From Inia geoffrensis (lineage: Eukaryota > Chordata > Mammalia > Artiodactyla > Iniidae), in assembly GCA_036417435.1 (NCBI GenBank), contig CM070913.1, positions 18,258,680-18,322,679 of the forward strand: 64,000 nucleotides of DNA, written 5' to 3'. The notes beneath the pieces were generated by a model, which saw nothing but the letters and a program-made list of their open reading frames with translations, ran no database searches and had not been told where the DNA came from. Both the position numbers and the translations under genes were made by a program. Positions 22,371 to 34,326 of this stretch are shown here, in pieces (within the stretch, counting starts at the first letter, position 1; the number at the start of each line of letters is the position of its first letter).

Positions 22371-23777
22371 AACTTCACAGGCCCGCGTGAGATGGAGGGG
22401 AAGTCAGAGCCAGGTTGATGATTTCTTGCTGGAACTTGGAATGTTTTCCGGTTATTGGCTTGTTCGGTACTTTTCTGTTCAAATGTTCAAGAGGCCAAAA
22501 CTTGCTACGTCCTCATTGTCTCTGCCTGACTTTGGACTCACGTGGCTGAAGAAGCCCAATCCTTCCCTTTTCCCTTCCCTCAGTGGTTGGAATCCAGCCT
22601 TGTAATTTAAATTGCTTATATTAAGGAGACGGGCAAGAAACTTTCGGTCAAGTAAGTACTTTGACTTTCAAAACAACTTCTTTGAAACTAATTGCCTCAC
22701 ACCTACTTTTAATATAGTAATTATTCCATTACCTGGGATTAATTTAATCATAGTCAGCTGTAGTTTCAACCCATTCTTTTTTTGAAACGTGCTTAATATT
22801 TCTCTTATTTTGAATGACCCTGAAAGATTCTTTTGGACTTGAATAGGGCTGACCTATTTGAAGTATACTGGGAAATGGGTAGTTTCTGAACATCGGACAT
22901 ATATGTAAATTATGTAACATGTTGTATAAAACGTGATTACAGAGAAACTTAAAATATCCAGGTGAAGGTGAACTTTGGAGTAATTGCGTATCTGTGTTAG
23001 TGCAATATTTACCCAAGTTTTTGAGTGCTTCCTTTCAAATGATACATAAGATAAAGCCCTAGTAAGGAGAAGCCACAAGATGAGAACATTGCCAAAAGTT
23101 AATTTCTTACAGTCATTTTGGGAGGTGTTAATAGGTCTTGCTCAGAAAAAGTACTTGCTGGTTAAATCAGCTTGAATTATGCTGGGATAAATAGATGTAT
23201 TTTTTCCGCTTAGGAGCTTTCAATATGTTCTAAAATAGTTTCATCCTTGGTTTTTTTAGTGTGTATGTGTGTGTGTGAGAGTGTGTGTGTGTGTGTGTGT
23301 GGTGATATAGCTCTCTAAGCCAGGGTTCTGCCAAACACATGAAAGCAAACATGAAAGGGATGATGAAGTCACCTGGAAGAAGGAAAGAGGAGGATGGACA
23401 GAGAAGGAAACAGTATCATGTTGATGGTGCATCACTAGAGTGAAGATTTATGTGGGCTGGAACAAAATGGTCATCCAGTTCCACTATCTATGAAACAAGC
23501 CCTATTATTTGATACTATAAGGCCCAGGCTCCGTACTGTCATAATACATATATATTATATAATTATATATTAATATACATAATTAAATATTTATAATGCC
23601 CCTTGTCTCCCTCCCCAACCATGTATACACATACCTTGCTCCACCCCACCCTTATCAGGGCTAGTCAAATGGGTATTTTTTCTTGTAATCAAGTGTGCTT
23701 AATATTTAATAATAATAAATTATATCATTTAAATAAATTCATTATCTAAAATATTCTACTTTTTTATGATTTTCAAA
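22371..23777. other. Unassigned DNA with microsatellite and AT-rich patch
   Basis: About 1.4 kb without a named repeat. It includes the (TG)n at 23259 and an AT-only patch around 23540-23600. Confidence 0.45.
23259..23302. repeat. (TG)n microsatellite
   Basis: Two TG runs joined by a GAGA interruption; the second run has about 10 units. Confidence 0.96.
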
Positions 23778-24140
23778 TTCATTCACATACATTATCTCTT
23801 TTATTTCTCCCAACAATCCCTACAATAAAGTAGGTATTATTTTTATTATCATGTTACTGATTAAGATAGCATATTTCTTAATCCCTTGAGGGCAATGATC
23901 GACATTTTAGGCAGAACAGGTCTTCATTTTGAGGATATTGCAGCCAGTTAGAAGCTCTGGTTCCTTGGAACTAAATGTCCAAGTTTGATCGAAACCACTT
24001 CTATATGTTTTTTTTTCAAATGCTCCCTAGAGGGGTGAATACAGGCCCCAGGTGAGAGTTCAGGATCCTGAAGATAGGACATAATTGAGCTGGAATTCCA
24101 GTCCAAGTATTCCGACTACAAAGCCCATTGTTTTTGTACG
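23778..24140 (-). mobile_element. MIR relic, probably split
   Basis: 23778-23870 ('cacatacattatctctttta', 'aagtaggtattatttttatt') and about 24075-24140 ('attgagctggaattccagtc', 'ctacaaagcccattg') are the two ends of the MIR complement. The roughly 200 bases between are not MIR, which suggests an old insertion I cannot identify. Confidence 0.5.
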
Positions 24141-24230
24141 AAATGTGGTAAAATGTGCTTCTTCCTACCAGAAAGTCTTATAATCAAATAACCGTTGGAA
24201 CGGGACTGTACCTGAAGATGACTGTTGAAT

Positions 24231-24262
24231 GAATGGATGGATGGATGGATGGATGGATGGGT
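24231..24262. repeat. (ATGG)n microsatellite
   Basis: About seven near-perfect GGAT units, ending in a GGGT variant. Confidence 0.96.
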
Positions 24263-24516
24263 GGTTGAATAAGGGTAGATAGGAAGCCATAGAGGCCAGG
24301 TACCAATTTAAAGTCATGAAATTGAAAAGTAGAGCATTGGTTAAAATTCCTTTTATAAGTGCCATTTAAAATTGATTTTGGATTCAGGAGATCCTTTTCA
24401 AAGTCTCATGTGTTGCAGAGATTATGATTTAGAATTAGGAAAATGTACAGATTTCACTTATTTATATTCTTTTACGAAGAAATCAGTGGAAAAGTATAGA
24501 AATCAAATCTGTTATT

Positions 24517-24575
24517 TTCCCTTCCTTCCTTCTTTCCTTCCTCCCTTTCTCCCTTCCTTCCTTCCCTCCTTCCTT
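24517..24575. repeat. (CCTT)n polypyrimidine tract
   Basis: A pure C/T stretch of about 58 bases in imperfect CCTT units, so a homopurine-homopyrimidine tract. Confidence 0.95.
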
Positions 24576-25733
24576 ATATCCATTATGTATTTTCTATGTA
24601 ACTAGTTATTGAAAAGAAAGAAAATATGTAAAGAAGAGTGAAATGTGGTTGAGAGCTATTAAAGATTCTGTGGAAAATTATCCTGAGTCTCATTAAACAT
24701 GATTTAGAAATAGTCATGAGCATCATTTTAAAATCTGCCATTTTCTAGTCATTTCATTCTGTGAATTGTTGAAAAATCAAAACTGTACAATTTGAATTCA
24801 AGAGAAATTACTACACACTGTCTTCTCTCCTCCAGTAGCGATGCTTAAAGCTTTATATGTACTGTGAATGTCATTGCCAACCATCATCCCACCAATCTGA
24901 AGAACTTGGCTGTCCTGAATATCTTTGGTATGTGTAGTTATTCAAGACAGCTCTTCTGCCAAGAATATAGATCATTTGTAAAATAGGGACAAATTGATAT
25001 ATGACATCGTGGCAGAGGAGCAGATTTCACAAAAAAAAATGCTAATGGGGAAAGAAATTTTATGGAGAAAAGGTAGCAGACAGAGCTGGAGGAAAACATA
25101 TGGGGTAAGACTATAAGTGGCACCTTAATGTTGGCATTTTATTTTCAGGACAGTTGTCCTAATACAGACTTGTCAGGTATAAAATACTGCTTTATCTTAC
25201 TATTCAAATTACATTTAAAATTCTGGTTCATCATGAAATGGTTCTTTTTGACATTAATCTCAGTCATGGATTTGAACACTGTTGATTCAGAAGTCTTGAG
25301 AGAATACTATGTTTACAGTACATTTTGGTTTTTCCCTTTATTTTTTATTGAGGTAATATTGATTTATACCATTATATATTTCATGTACACAACATTGTAT
25401 TTCTACTTCTGTAGTGCAGAAGTGTGCTCACTACCAAAAATTCAGTTTCCATCCATCACCATAGAGTTGATCCCTTTACCCCTTCTCCCTGCTACACTGC
25501 CCCTTCCCTCTGGTAACCACTACTCTGTTCTCTGTATCTGTGTTTTTGTTTGGTTTGCTTTGCTAATTTACTTTGGTTTATTTGTTTCTTATATCCTACA
25601 TATGAGTGAAATTGTATGGTATTTGTCTATCTCTGTCTGACTTATTTTACTTAGTGTAATAACCTTAAGATCTACCCATCTTGTTGCAAATTGCAAGATT
25701 TAATCATTTTTATGGCTGAGTAGTATTCCATTG

Positions 25734-25775
25734 TGTGGTGTGTGTGTGTGTATGTATGTATACACACACACCACA
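25734..25775. repeat. Microsatellite hairpin inside L1
   Basis: TGTGGTGTGTGTGT (25734-25747) and its exact complement ACACACACACCACA (25762-25775) flank a TATGTATG-type spacer. It appears to have grown from the L1 motif 'attccattgt...accacatc'. Confidence 0.9.
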
Positions 25776-26995
25776 TCTTTACTCATCTATTGATGAGTAC
25801 TTAGATTGTTTCTATATCTTGGCTATCGTAAATAATGCTGCAATGAACATAGGGATACATATATCTTTTCAAATTAGTGCTTTCATATTCTTTGGTTAAA
25901 TACTCAGAAGTGGAATAGATGGATCATATGGTAGTTCTATTCTTAATATTTTGAGGAACCTCCATACTGTTTTCATAGTGGTCGTGCCCATTTACATACC
26001 CACCAACAGTGCAGGAAGTGTCCCTTTCCCACGCATCCTCATGAACACTTGTTGTTTCTTGCCTTTTGATAGTAGCCAGTCTACCAGATGTGAGGTAATA
26101 GCTCACTGTGATTTTGATTTGTATTTCCCTAATAATTAGTGATGCCAAACATTTTTCATGTGTCTGTTGGCCATCTATACATCTTCTTTAGAAAAATATT
26201 CTGCCCATTTTTTAACTAGGTTGTTGTTTTCTGTTGCTTTTGTTGAGTTGTATGAGTTCTTTATATTTTGGATATTAACCCATTTTTGGATATATTGATT
26301 GCAGATATCTCCTCCCATTCAGTAGGTTGACTTTTCATTTTGTTTATGGTTTCCTTTGATGTGCAAAAGTTTTTGTTTGATGTACTTTCATTTGTCTATT
26401 TTTTCTTTCGTCTCCATGTTTGTATGCCTGAGGAGACATATCTAGAAAGATACTGCTAAAACTGATGCCATAGAGCATACTGCTTATGTTTTCTTCTAGG
26501 AGTTTTATGGTTTCAGGTCTTCAACACTCAAGTCTTTAATCCATTTTGAGTTCATTTTTGTGTATGGTATAAGATAGTGGTCTAATTTATTTATTTTGCA
26601 TGTGGCTGTCCAGTTTCCCCAGCATCAATGTTAAAGAGATGTCCTTTCTTCATTGTATGTTCTCTGCTCCTTTGTCATAAATTAATTGTCCATACACATG
26701 AGAGTTTATTTCTGGGCTCTCTGTTCTGTTGATCTATATAATTTTCTCCTAACACCATATTGTTTTGATGATTATGGCTGGCTTTGTAATATAATTTGAA
26801 ATCAGGGACTCTGATCCTCCACCTTTGTTCTTTGTTTTCAGGATTGCTTTGGCTATTAGGGTTTCTTGTGCTTCCGTATAAATTTTAGAATTTTTTGTCC
26901 TATTTCTGTAAAAAATGTCCTTAGATTTTGAAGGGGATTACATTGAATCTGTAGCTTGCTTTAGGTAATATTGACATTTTAACAAGGTTAATTCC

Positions 26996-27399
26996 TTTTT
27001 TTTTTTTTTTTTTTTTTGTCTGCACTGGGTCTTTGTTGCTGCACGCGGGCTTTCTCTAGCTGGGGCAAGCAGGGGCTACTCTTCATTGTGGTGCATGGGC
27101 TTCTCATTTTGGTGGCTTCTCTTGTTGCAGAGCACAGGCTCCAGGCGCATGGGCTTCAGTAGTTGCAGCACGTGGGCTCAGGAGTTGCAGCACGTGGGCC
27201 CTAGAGTGCGTGGGCTTCAATAGTTGCAGAGCATGGGCTTAGTAGTTGCAACACACGGGCTCTAGGGCATGCGGTCTTTGGTAGTTGTGGTGCACGGGCT
27301 TAGTTGCTCCACGGCATGTAGGATCTTCCTGGACCAGGGAACCCATGTCCCCTGCATTGGCAGGGGGATTCTTAACCACTGCGCCACCAGGGAAGTCCC
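26996..27399 (-). mobile_element. CHR SINE, long form with expanded internal repeats
   Basis: T-run of 23 bases, 'ctgcactgggtctttgttg', then about six internal units of about 22 bp (GGGCTTCAGTAGTTGCAGCA type), ending 'gccaccagggaagtccc'. At 404 bp it is the longest CHR here. AACAAGGTTAATTCC (26981-26995) and AACAATGTTAATTCG (27400-27414) are its target duplication (two mismatches). It interrupts the L1 ORF2 remnant, so it is younger than that L1. Confidence 0.95.
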
Positions 27400-30300
27400 A
27401 ACAATGTTAATTCGTTCAATTCGTGAGCATGGAATATCTTTCCATTTACTTGTGTCTTCTCAATTTCTTTCAACAGTGTCTTAGTTTTCATTGTTACAGG
27501 TCTTTCACCTCCTTAGTTAAATTTATTTCAAGGTATTTTATTCTTTCTGTTGTGATTGTAAATGGGATTGTTTTCTTAATTTCCCTTTCTGCTGTTAGCA
27601 TATAGAAATTCAAGAGACTTTTGTATGTTGATTTTGTAATTTGCAACTTTACTGTATTTGTTTATTATTTCTGAGTGTTTTGATGGAGTCTTTATGGTTT
27701 TCTCTATATAAAATTATGACATCCACAAGTAGTGACAGTTTTATTTCCTTTTCAATTTGTATGCTTATTTATTTATTTAGCCTAATTGCTCTGTCTAGGA
27801 TTTCTAAGTTAAAAAGAGTGGCAAGAGTGGCCATTCTTGTCTTGTTCCTGATCTTAGAGGGATAGCTTTCAATTTTTCACCACTGAGTATGATGTTAGCT
27901 ATGGGTTTGTTGTATGTCACCTTTATTATCTTGAAGTATGCCCCTTCTATATCCACTTTATTAACAGTTTGTATCATAAACAGGTGTTGAATGTTGTCAA
28001 ATGCTTTTTCTCCATCTATTGAGATGATCATATGGTTTTTATTCTTCATTTTGTTAATGTGGTGGATCATGTTGATTGATTTGTGAATGTTGAATCATCC
28101 TTGCATCCCTAGAATAAATCCATCTTGATCATGGTTTATGATCCTTTTAATGTATCGTTGTATTTGATTTGCTAATATTTTGGTGATGATTTTTAATATA
28201 TGTTCATCAGAAATGTTGGCCTGTAATTTTATTTTTTTGTATGTTGTTTTTGTCTCATTTTGGTATCAGGGTGATGGTGGCCTTATAAAATTGAGTTAGG
28301 AAGCATTCTTTCCTCTTCAACTTTTTGGGTGTGGTTTGAGAAGGACATGTATTAAATTTTCTTTGAATGTTTGGTAGAATTCACCTGTGATGCCATCTGG
28401 TCCTGGACTTTTGTTTTGGAGGGAGGTTTTGATGACTGTTTCAATCTCTATACTAGTAATCACTCCATTCAGATTTTCTATTTCTTCATGGTTTGGTCTT
28501 GGGAGAGTGTATGATTCTGAGAACTTGTCCATGTTTTTTCAGTGTCCAATTTGTTGGTGTATAGCTGTTGATAATATTATAAGCCTTTGTATTTCCACAG
28601 TATCTGTTATTTATCCCCTTTTCTTTCGTATTTTATTTATCAGAGCATTCTATCTTTTTTTCTTAATGAGTCTAGCTAAAGGTTTGTCACTTTTGTTTAT
28701 CTTTTCGAAGAACCAGTTCTTAGTTTCATTGATGTTTTCTATTGTCTTTTTAAACTCCCTTTAATTTGTTCTGATCTTTATTAATTCCTTTCTTTTACTG
28801 ACTTTGGGCTTCATTTCTTCTTTCCCTAGTTTCTTTAGGTTAGATTGTTTATTGGAGACTTTTTCTTATTTCTTGAGGTAGGTCTATATTGCTATAAGCT
28901 TCCCTCTTAGTACCACTTTTGCTGCATACCATAGGTTTTGATATGTCATATTTTCATTTTCATTGGTCTTCAAGTACTTTTGATTTCTCCTTTGATTTCT
29001 TCATGGACCCAGTAGTTGTTCAGTAGTACCTTGTTCAGTCTCCACATATTTGCCATTTTTCCAGCTTTCTTCTTGTAGTTGATTTCTAGTGTTACACCAT
29101 TGTGATCAGAAAAGATGCTCAATATGATTTCAACCTTCTTAAGTTTATTGAGACTTGTTTTGTGTCCCAACATATGATCTGTTCTTGAGAAATCTCAGTG
29201 TGCACTTGAGAAGAATGTGCATTCTGCTGCACTTGGACAGAATGCTCTGTACAGATCTATCAGGTCCATTTGATCTAATGTTTCATTTAAGGCCACTGTA
29301 CTTGTTGACTTTGTGGCTGGATGATCTGTCCACGCATGTAAGTGGGGAGTTAAAGTCCCTTACTGTCATTGTGTTGCTGTCAATTTCTCCCTTTAGGTCT
29401 GTTAATAATTGTTTTATATATTTTGGTGCTCCTATCTTGGGTCCATATATTTTGATTACTGTTATGTCTTCTTGATAAACTGTCCCCTTTATCATTATAT
29501 ATTGTCCATCTTTGTCACTTGTTACCTTTTTTGGCTTGAAGTCTATTTTGTCCGATATGAGTATGGTGACACCTAATTTTCTGGCTGCCATTTGCCTGGA
29601 GCATCATCTTCCATCCCTTCACTTTGAGCCTATGTTTGTCTTTAGAGCTGAGGTGAGTCTCTTGGAGGCAGCATATTGTTGGGTCTTCTCTTTTAATCCA
29701 TCCAGCACTCTTTTTTTTTTTTTGATTGATGACTTCAATCCATTTCCATTTAGATTGGTTATTGATAGATAAGGACTTAGTACTGCCATTTTATCTCTTG
29801 GTTTTTGGCTGTTACATATCTCCATTGGTTCTTTTTCGTGTTTCTGTCTGCCATTTTGGTTTTCTATGATATTTTTCTCAGTTTTTGCATTTTGTGTTTC
29901 TGCTTTAGATTTGTGTTTTATGGTTGCTCTGAGGTTTGTATAAAGAGTCTCAAATAAAATAGTGCTTTTTCTGATGATAGCATCTTATCTTCATTTACCT
30001 AGGCTTGTTCTGTTCCTCTTCCCCTTTTGTGGTTTTTTGGTCTCAAATTGTACCTTTTTATGCTGTGAGTTTGTTACCAAACTGAAGGAGCTATAGTTAT
30101 TTTTTCTGCTTCCCCCTCTTTAACCTTTATGTTCAAATAAAGTGTTTAAAAACCTATCCTGATAAAGAGTTACAATTTTCTGACTCTATTTATCACCTCA
30201 CTCAAAGTTTGGTGTACTTTTACCTTTTTGTTTATAGTAGAAGAGCCCTTTTCAGTATTTCCTGTAAGGCAGGTCTCGTGCTGATGGGCTCCCTCAGCTT

Positions 30301-31664
30301 GTGTTTGTCTGGGAAAATCTTTATGTCTCCTTCATATCTGAATGATAACTTTGCTGGATAGGGTATTCTTGGGTGACAGCTTTTATCTTTCAGTATTTTC
30401 AGAATGTCATTTCACTCCCTCCTGGCCTGTGGAGTTTCAGGTGAGAAATCTGCCTAAGGGGGCTCCTTTGTAGGTTACTAACCTTTTATCCCAGGATGCC
30501 TTTAAAATTATTTCTTTGTCGTTGACTTTTGACAATTTTAATATGATGTGTGTTGGAGAAGGTCTTTTTGCACTGAGGTAATAAGGTGTGCTTTTAGCTT
30601 CATGGACTTATGTATTCAATTTCTTCCCCATGTTTGGGAAATTCTCAGCTCTTATTTCTTTAAATAAATTCTCTGCTTCCTTCTCTCTCTCTTCTCCTTC
30701 TGGGATACCCATTATCCTAATTTTTCCCTTCCTATAAGAGTCAATTATCTCTTATGGAAGTTCCTCATTTAAAAACTATCTTATTTCTCTTTCCTCTTCT
30801 ACTTGTATCATCTCTAGATGTCTGTCTTTGAGCTCACTAATTCAAACTTCCTTATGGTCTACTCCATCTCCCATGGTTTCTAATGCATTTTTCATCTCAT
30901 TTATCGAGTTCCTCAGCTCCAGAATTTGTTTGCTGCTTTTTTAGAATTCCTATCTCTTTGGTAACGTATTCCTTCTGTTCATTAATTTTATTCCTGAGCT
31001 CATAAAACCACCTTTCTGAGTTTTCTCGTAGCTCACAGAGTTTCTTCACGATAGCTATGCTAGAATTCTCTATAAATTAGGTCACAATACTCCATGACTT
31101 TAAGTCTGGTTTCTGTAGGACTGTTATTTTCTCTTGTGGTAGTGTTACTATGGTTCTTCATGGTTCTTGATGAGTTGTTCATCTGTGGGTGCAGTTGAAG
31201 TAGCAACAGGCTAGAAATCAGAGCCCTTTCTTTTGTTTTCCAGTAGGTGGTGTTATAGCACAAGTTTTGGGGCTTTTTTCACTTGAGTTCCCTTTGGTTA
31301 TATTTGCAGTGGGCACTTTTCACTGTCCACCTTCTCAGTAAGAGGTGTGGCTTCATGCCTTCTTTATCGCTTCTGTGCCTCTGGCTTTGTTGTTACCTTG
31401 CTTCTGCCATTGCCACTGCCCTTGCCACCTGGTTTACCAAGATGGTGGGCTCTTCCCACATGTCTGGGCATTGCAAGTTGTACTGCTGTCGGGGGAGGGA
31501 AAGGAGAGGGATATCCAGGGCCCGATGGATGCCTCTGCTGTGTCTGGTATTGTAAGGTTCACAGACTGCCACTGAGAGTTGAGGATGTGGGGGCCAGGGT
31601 TGTGGGGAGCCTCCACAGCTGGAGGGTTGGGGTCCCAGACCCCATTGCTTCTGCTGCCCAATTA

Positions 31665-31853
31665 CCCTCATGTATCTTGAACTTATTTGTGACATATTAT
31701 CATTGTTTATTTTCATACTTGTCTCCACATCAGAGCGTGAGTTCATTGAAGCAAGATCCTCTATCTTTTCTGTCTTGTGTCCCCAGTTACCTGTGTTGTG
31801 AGGGTAACATAGTATATGCACAATAAATATTTATTGAATAAATGAATGAATCA
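31665..31853 (+). mobile_element. L2 relic, 3' end
   Basis: 'catcagagcgtgagttcatt', 'gtgtccccagttacctgtg' and the end 'aataaatatttattgaataa' follow the L2 3' end in sense. Directly abuts the 5' end of the L1 at 25336. Confidence 0.75.
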
Positions 31854-31997
31854 ACTACTCCTTCATATATCTCTCTATATGGACAACCTAAATTCTTTTT
31901 TTAATGATTCTTTATGTTAAAAATTAGTTCATTATTTCTCCTCTCGATTTTCTTATCTCAGACTCAGGCATTCATGCATGTGAGAAACTTCTAAGTA

Positions 31998-32487
31998 CAG
32001 ATGGTCCTCAACTTATGATGGTTTGACTTATGAATTCTCAATTTTACAATGGTGCAAAAGCAATAAACATTCAATAGAAACTGTACTTCAAATTTTGAGT
32101 TTTGATCTTTTCCTAGACTAGTGGAATTCTATGCATACAATGCTCTCTCATGATGCTAGTAGGCAGCAAGTCACAGTTCCCAGTTAGCTATGAGATCATG
32201 AGGGTCAGCAACCGATACTCTTACAACCATTCTGGTTTTCACTCTCAGTACAGTACTCAAAAAAATACACAAGATAATCAACACTTTACTATAAAATAGG
32301 CTTTGTGTTAGATGATTTTGCCCAACTGTAAGCTAATGGAAATGTTCTGAGCCTGTTTAAGGTAAGTAAGGCCAAGCTATGGTGTTCAGTAGGTTAAGTG
32401 TTACTAAGTGCATTTTCAACTTACTGTATTTTCAACTTATGATGGATTTATCAGGATGTAACCCCACTGTAAGTTGAGGAAGATCTG
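31998..32487. mobile_element. pogo/Tigger-like DNA-transposon MITE
   Basis: The left end CAGATGGTCCTCAACTTATG and the complement of the right end CAGATCTTCCTCAACTTACA match at most positions. TA dinucleotides flank both ends (31996-31997 and 32488-32489), the target duplication expected of Tc1/mariner-pogo elements. The interior 'gattttgcccaactgtaagc' fits a known mammalian MITE type. No transposase frame. Confidence 0.85.
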
Positions 32488-32489
32488 TA

Positions 32490-32925
32490 TTTCCTTTTTG
32501 TCTCTCTCACTCCCTCATCTTTAATAGAATGGAGAGCAGGGTTGTATGAGCTTCATTTACCTAATTTATTTGTCTCTTCTGTAGTTCTTTATATGACTAA
32601 TTCTAATTTGTATCCTTGTTCCATTCTCTTTCCTTTCCAGTTCATGTCTCTAATCAGAATTATTTTTTCTGAGATCATATCTAATTTTGTCTTCTCTACT
32701 TGAAAACGTTGATTCCAATTGCCTGTAAGTATGGCTGGCTGATTTGTAAGACTCTTTACCAAACTCCCCCAATATATCTCTAGTTTTATCACCTGCTAAA
32801 CCAGTTCAATGTATTCCCTATATGATAATTAAACAAAACATTTCATCTTTTCTAAAATATGATATGCTTATAGATATCTTCAGATATTTACACACACTCA
32901 TCTCTTCTTCAGTCAGTGAAGGATA
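32490..32925. other. Unassigned pyrimidine-rich DNA
   Basis: About 440 bases between the MITE and the L1 fragment; no family recognised. Confidence 0.4.
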
Positions 32926-33357
32926 GGTGTTAACTCTTCTTTAAATGTTTGGTGGAATTCACCTGTGAAGCCATCTGGTCCTGGAACTTTGTCTTTGCGA
33001 GTTCTTAAATTACTGATTCAACTTCATTACTGGTAATTGGTCTGTTCATATTTTCTATTTCTCTCTGATTTGGGTATAGATTAATTCTGTCTGATCTAAT
33101 GTGTCACTTAGGCCAGTGTTTCCTGATTAATTTTCTGTCTGGAGGATCTATCCACTGATGTAAGAGGGATGTTAAAGTCCCCTACTATTATTGTGTTACT
33201 GTCAATTTCTTTCTTACATCTGTTAATATTTGCTGTATATATTTAAGTGTTCCTATGTTGGAAGTATATATATTTACAATTGTTATACCTTCTTGTTGGA
33301 TTCATTCCTTTATCTTTATGTGATGTCCTTCTTTGTTTCTTGTTACAGTCTGTTTTG

Positions 33358-33563
33358 TTTTATTTTGTTTTGCGGTACACGGGCCTCTCACTGTTGTGGC
33401 CTCTTCCGTTGCGGAGCACAGGCTCCGGACGCACAGGCACAGTGGCCATGGCTCACGGGCCCAGCCGCTCCACGACCTGTGGGAACTTCCTGGACCGGGG
33501 CACGAACCCATGTCCCCTGCATCGGCAGGCGGACTCTCAACCACTGTGCCACCAGGGAACCCC
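33358..33563 (-). mobile_element. CHR SINE, short form, with perfect target duplication
   Basis: The antisense tail 'ttttattttgttttgcggt' leads into the GC-rich body, ending 'ccaccagggaacccc'. TACAGTCTGTTTTG is present at 33344-33357 and 33564-33577 without mismatch, which argues for a relatively recent insertion into the L1 fragment. Confidence 0.96.
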
Positions 33564-33706
33564 TACAGTCTGTTTTGTCTGATATAAGTATTGCTACCCC
33601 TGCTTTCTTTTTGTTTTCATTTGCATGGAAGACCTTTTTTCACCCCCTCACTTTTAGTCTGTGTGTCTTTAGATCTGAAGTGAGTCTCCTGCAGGCAGCA
33701 TACATA

Positions 33707-33709
<3 letters not shown>

Positions 33710-33738
<29 letters not shown>
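33710..33738. repeat. (GT)n microsatellite
   Basis: About 14 GT units inside the L1 fragment. Confidence 0.95.
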
Positions 33739-33741
<3 letters not shown>

Positions 33742-33920
33742 TCAGCCTCTATGTCTTTTGATTGACACATTTAGTCCATTTACAGTTAACGTATTTATTG
33801 ATGTATGTACTTGTTGCCATTTGTTAATTGTTTTCTGGCTGTTTTGTAGTTCTTATTTGTTCTTTTGCTCTGTTCTCTTGTGATTTGATAACTATCTTTA
33901 GTGTTATGTTTAAATTCCTT

Positions 33921-33945
33921 GTGTGTGTGTGTGTGTGTGTGTGTA
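33921..33945. repeat. (GT)n microsatellite
   Basis: About 12 perfect GT units inside the same L1 fragment. Confidence 0.95.
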
Positions 33946-34174
33946 TCTGTTACAGTTTTTGGTTTGTGGTTACCATAATATTTTTCTTCACCTACATGTA
34001 ACTATCTTTAGAAGACCATTGATTTTCATGGAAGCTGTTCATCACACCATGATGAACATGGCCTGAGTCAAATTGGAATAGAAGAGCATGTTAGGCTTTA
34101 CTACCTAACAAATTAAGAAAGTCATCTGTGGGCAGATGTGCAGGGTCTTAAATTAATGCTTAAAAGCATAACTA

Positions 34175-34326
34175 AAATGTTATTCTCTTATTGTCTCACC
34201 CAAAGTATCGCTATTATACTTTTGAGACTCAGATAGTAGATAAAACAGTTCTTATTAATTACCAGGTTGCATTGACTTAAACAGCATGGTTAAATGCTGA
34301 CCAGAAGCCTGAGATTCAAGAATAAC
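34175..34326 (+). repeat. Left arm of a 152-bp inverted repeat
   Basis: Begins AAATGTTATTCTCTTATTGT and ends GATTCAAGAATAAC. The whole arm reappears in reverse complement at 36243-36395, with about four differences (three substitutions and a one-base indel). I cannot assign it to a repeat family, and the sequence on either side is not shared beyond a few bases. Confidence 0.93.

Larger units (their letters stand above)
24141..25335. other. Unassigned AT-rich DNA with two microsatellites
   Basis: About 1.2 kb with no named interspersed repeat. Confidence 0.45.
25590..29789 (-). pseudogene. L1 ORF2 remnant (endonuclease and reverse transcriptase)
   Basis: A methionine near 29789 begins the segment MAVLSPYLSITNLNGNGL, like the start of ORF2p. 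Endonuclease text follows (around 29590-29290, 'VTILISDKIDFKPKKV'), then the RT entry motif SPGPDGITGEFYQTFKE (about 28470-28400) and RT motif [16 protein letters not shown] (about 28030-27980). The C-terminal zinc-knuckle-like region is degraded. Once the SINE at 26996 is removed, the length (about 3.8 kb) fits a complete ORF2. It is split by stops and frameshifts, so no protein is expected. Confidence 0.85.
25336..31655 (-). mobile_element. Nearly complete L1 (older, L1MA/B-like), dead
   Basis: Read on the minus strand it has a 5'UTR (about 31655 to 31050, GC-rich near the start), an ORF1 remnant (about 31050-29850), ORF2 (29789-25590) and a 3'UTR ending 'ttattttttattgaggtaat' at 25336. Without the CHR copy at 26996 it measures about 5.9 kb, close to full length. 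I could not find a target duplication, so the outer edges may be off by tens of bases. It lies against an L2 at 31665. Many stops and frameshifts make it inactive. Confidence 0.88.
32926..34010 (-). mobile_element. Rearranged L1 fragment (ORF2 5' half and inter-ORF region)
   Basis: On the minus strand it covers the inter-ORF region (about 34010-33780), the endonuclease region (about 33780-33075) and then jumps at about 33073 to the start of the RT region ('atctggtcctggaactttgt'). Compared with the L1s at 25336 and 43387, a piece between endonuclease and RT is missing. There is no 3' end at all, so this is a remnant of a larger broken copy. A CHR SINE sits in it. Confidence 0.8.

Noticed and set aside
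26996..27399. Internal units of the long CHR considered as a CRISPR-like or satellite array
   Set aside because: Units are part of a known SINE structure bounded by a target duplication; no spacers.
31347..31826. 159-codon plus-strand open frame
   Set aside because: Lies antisense to the 5'UTR of the L1 at 25336 and continues into an L2; no protein similarity recognised.
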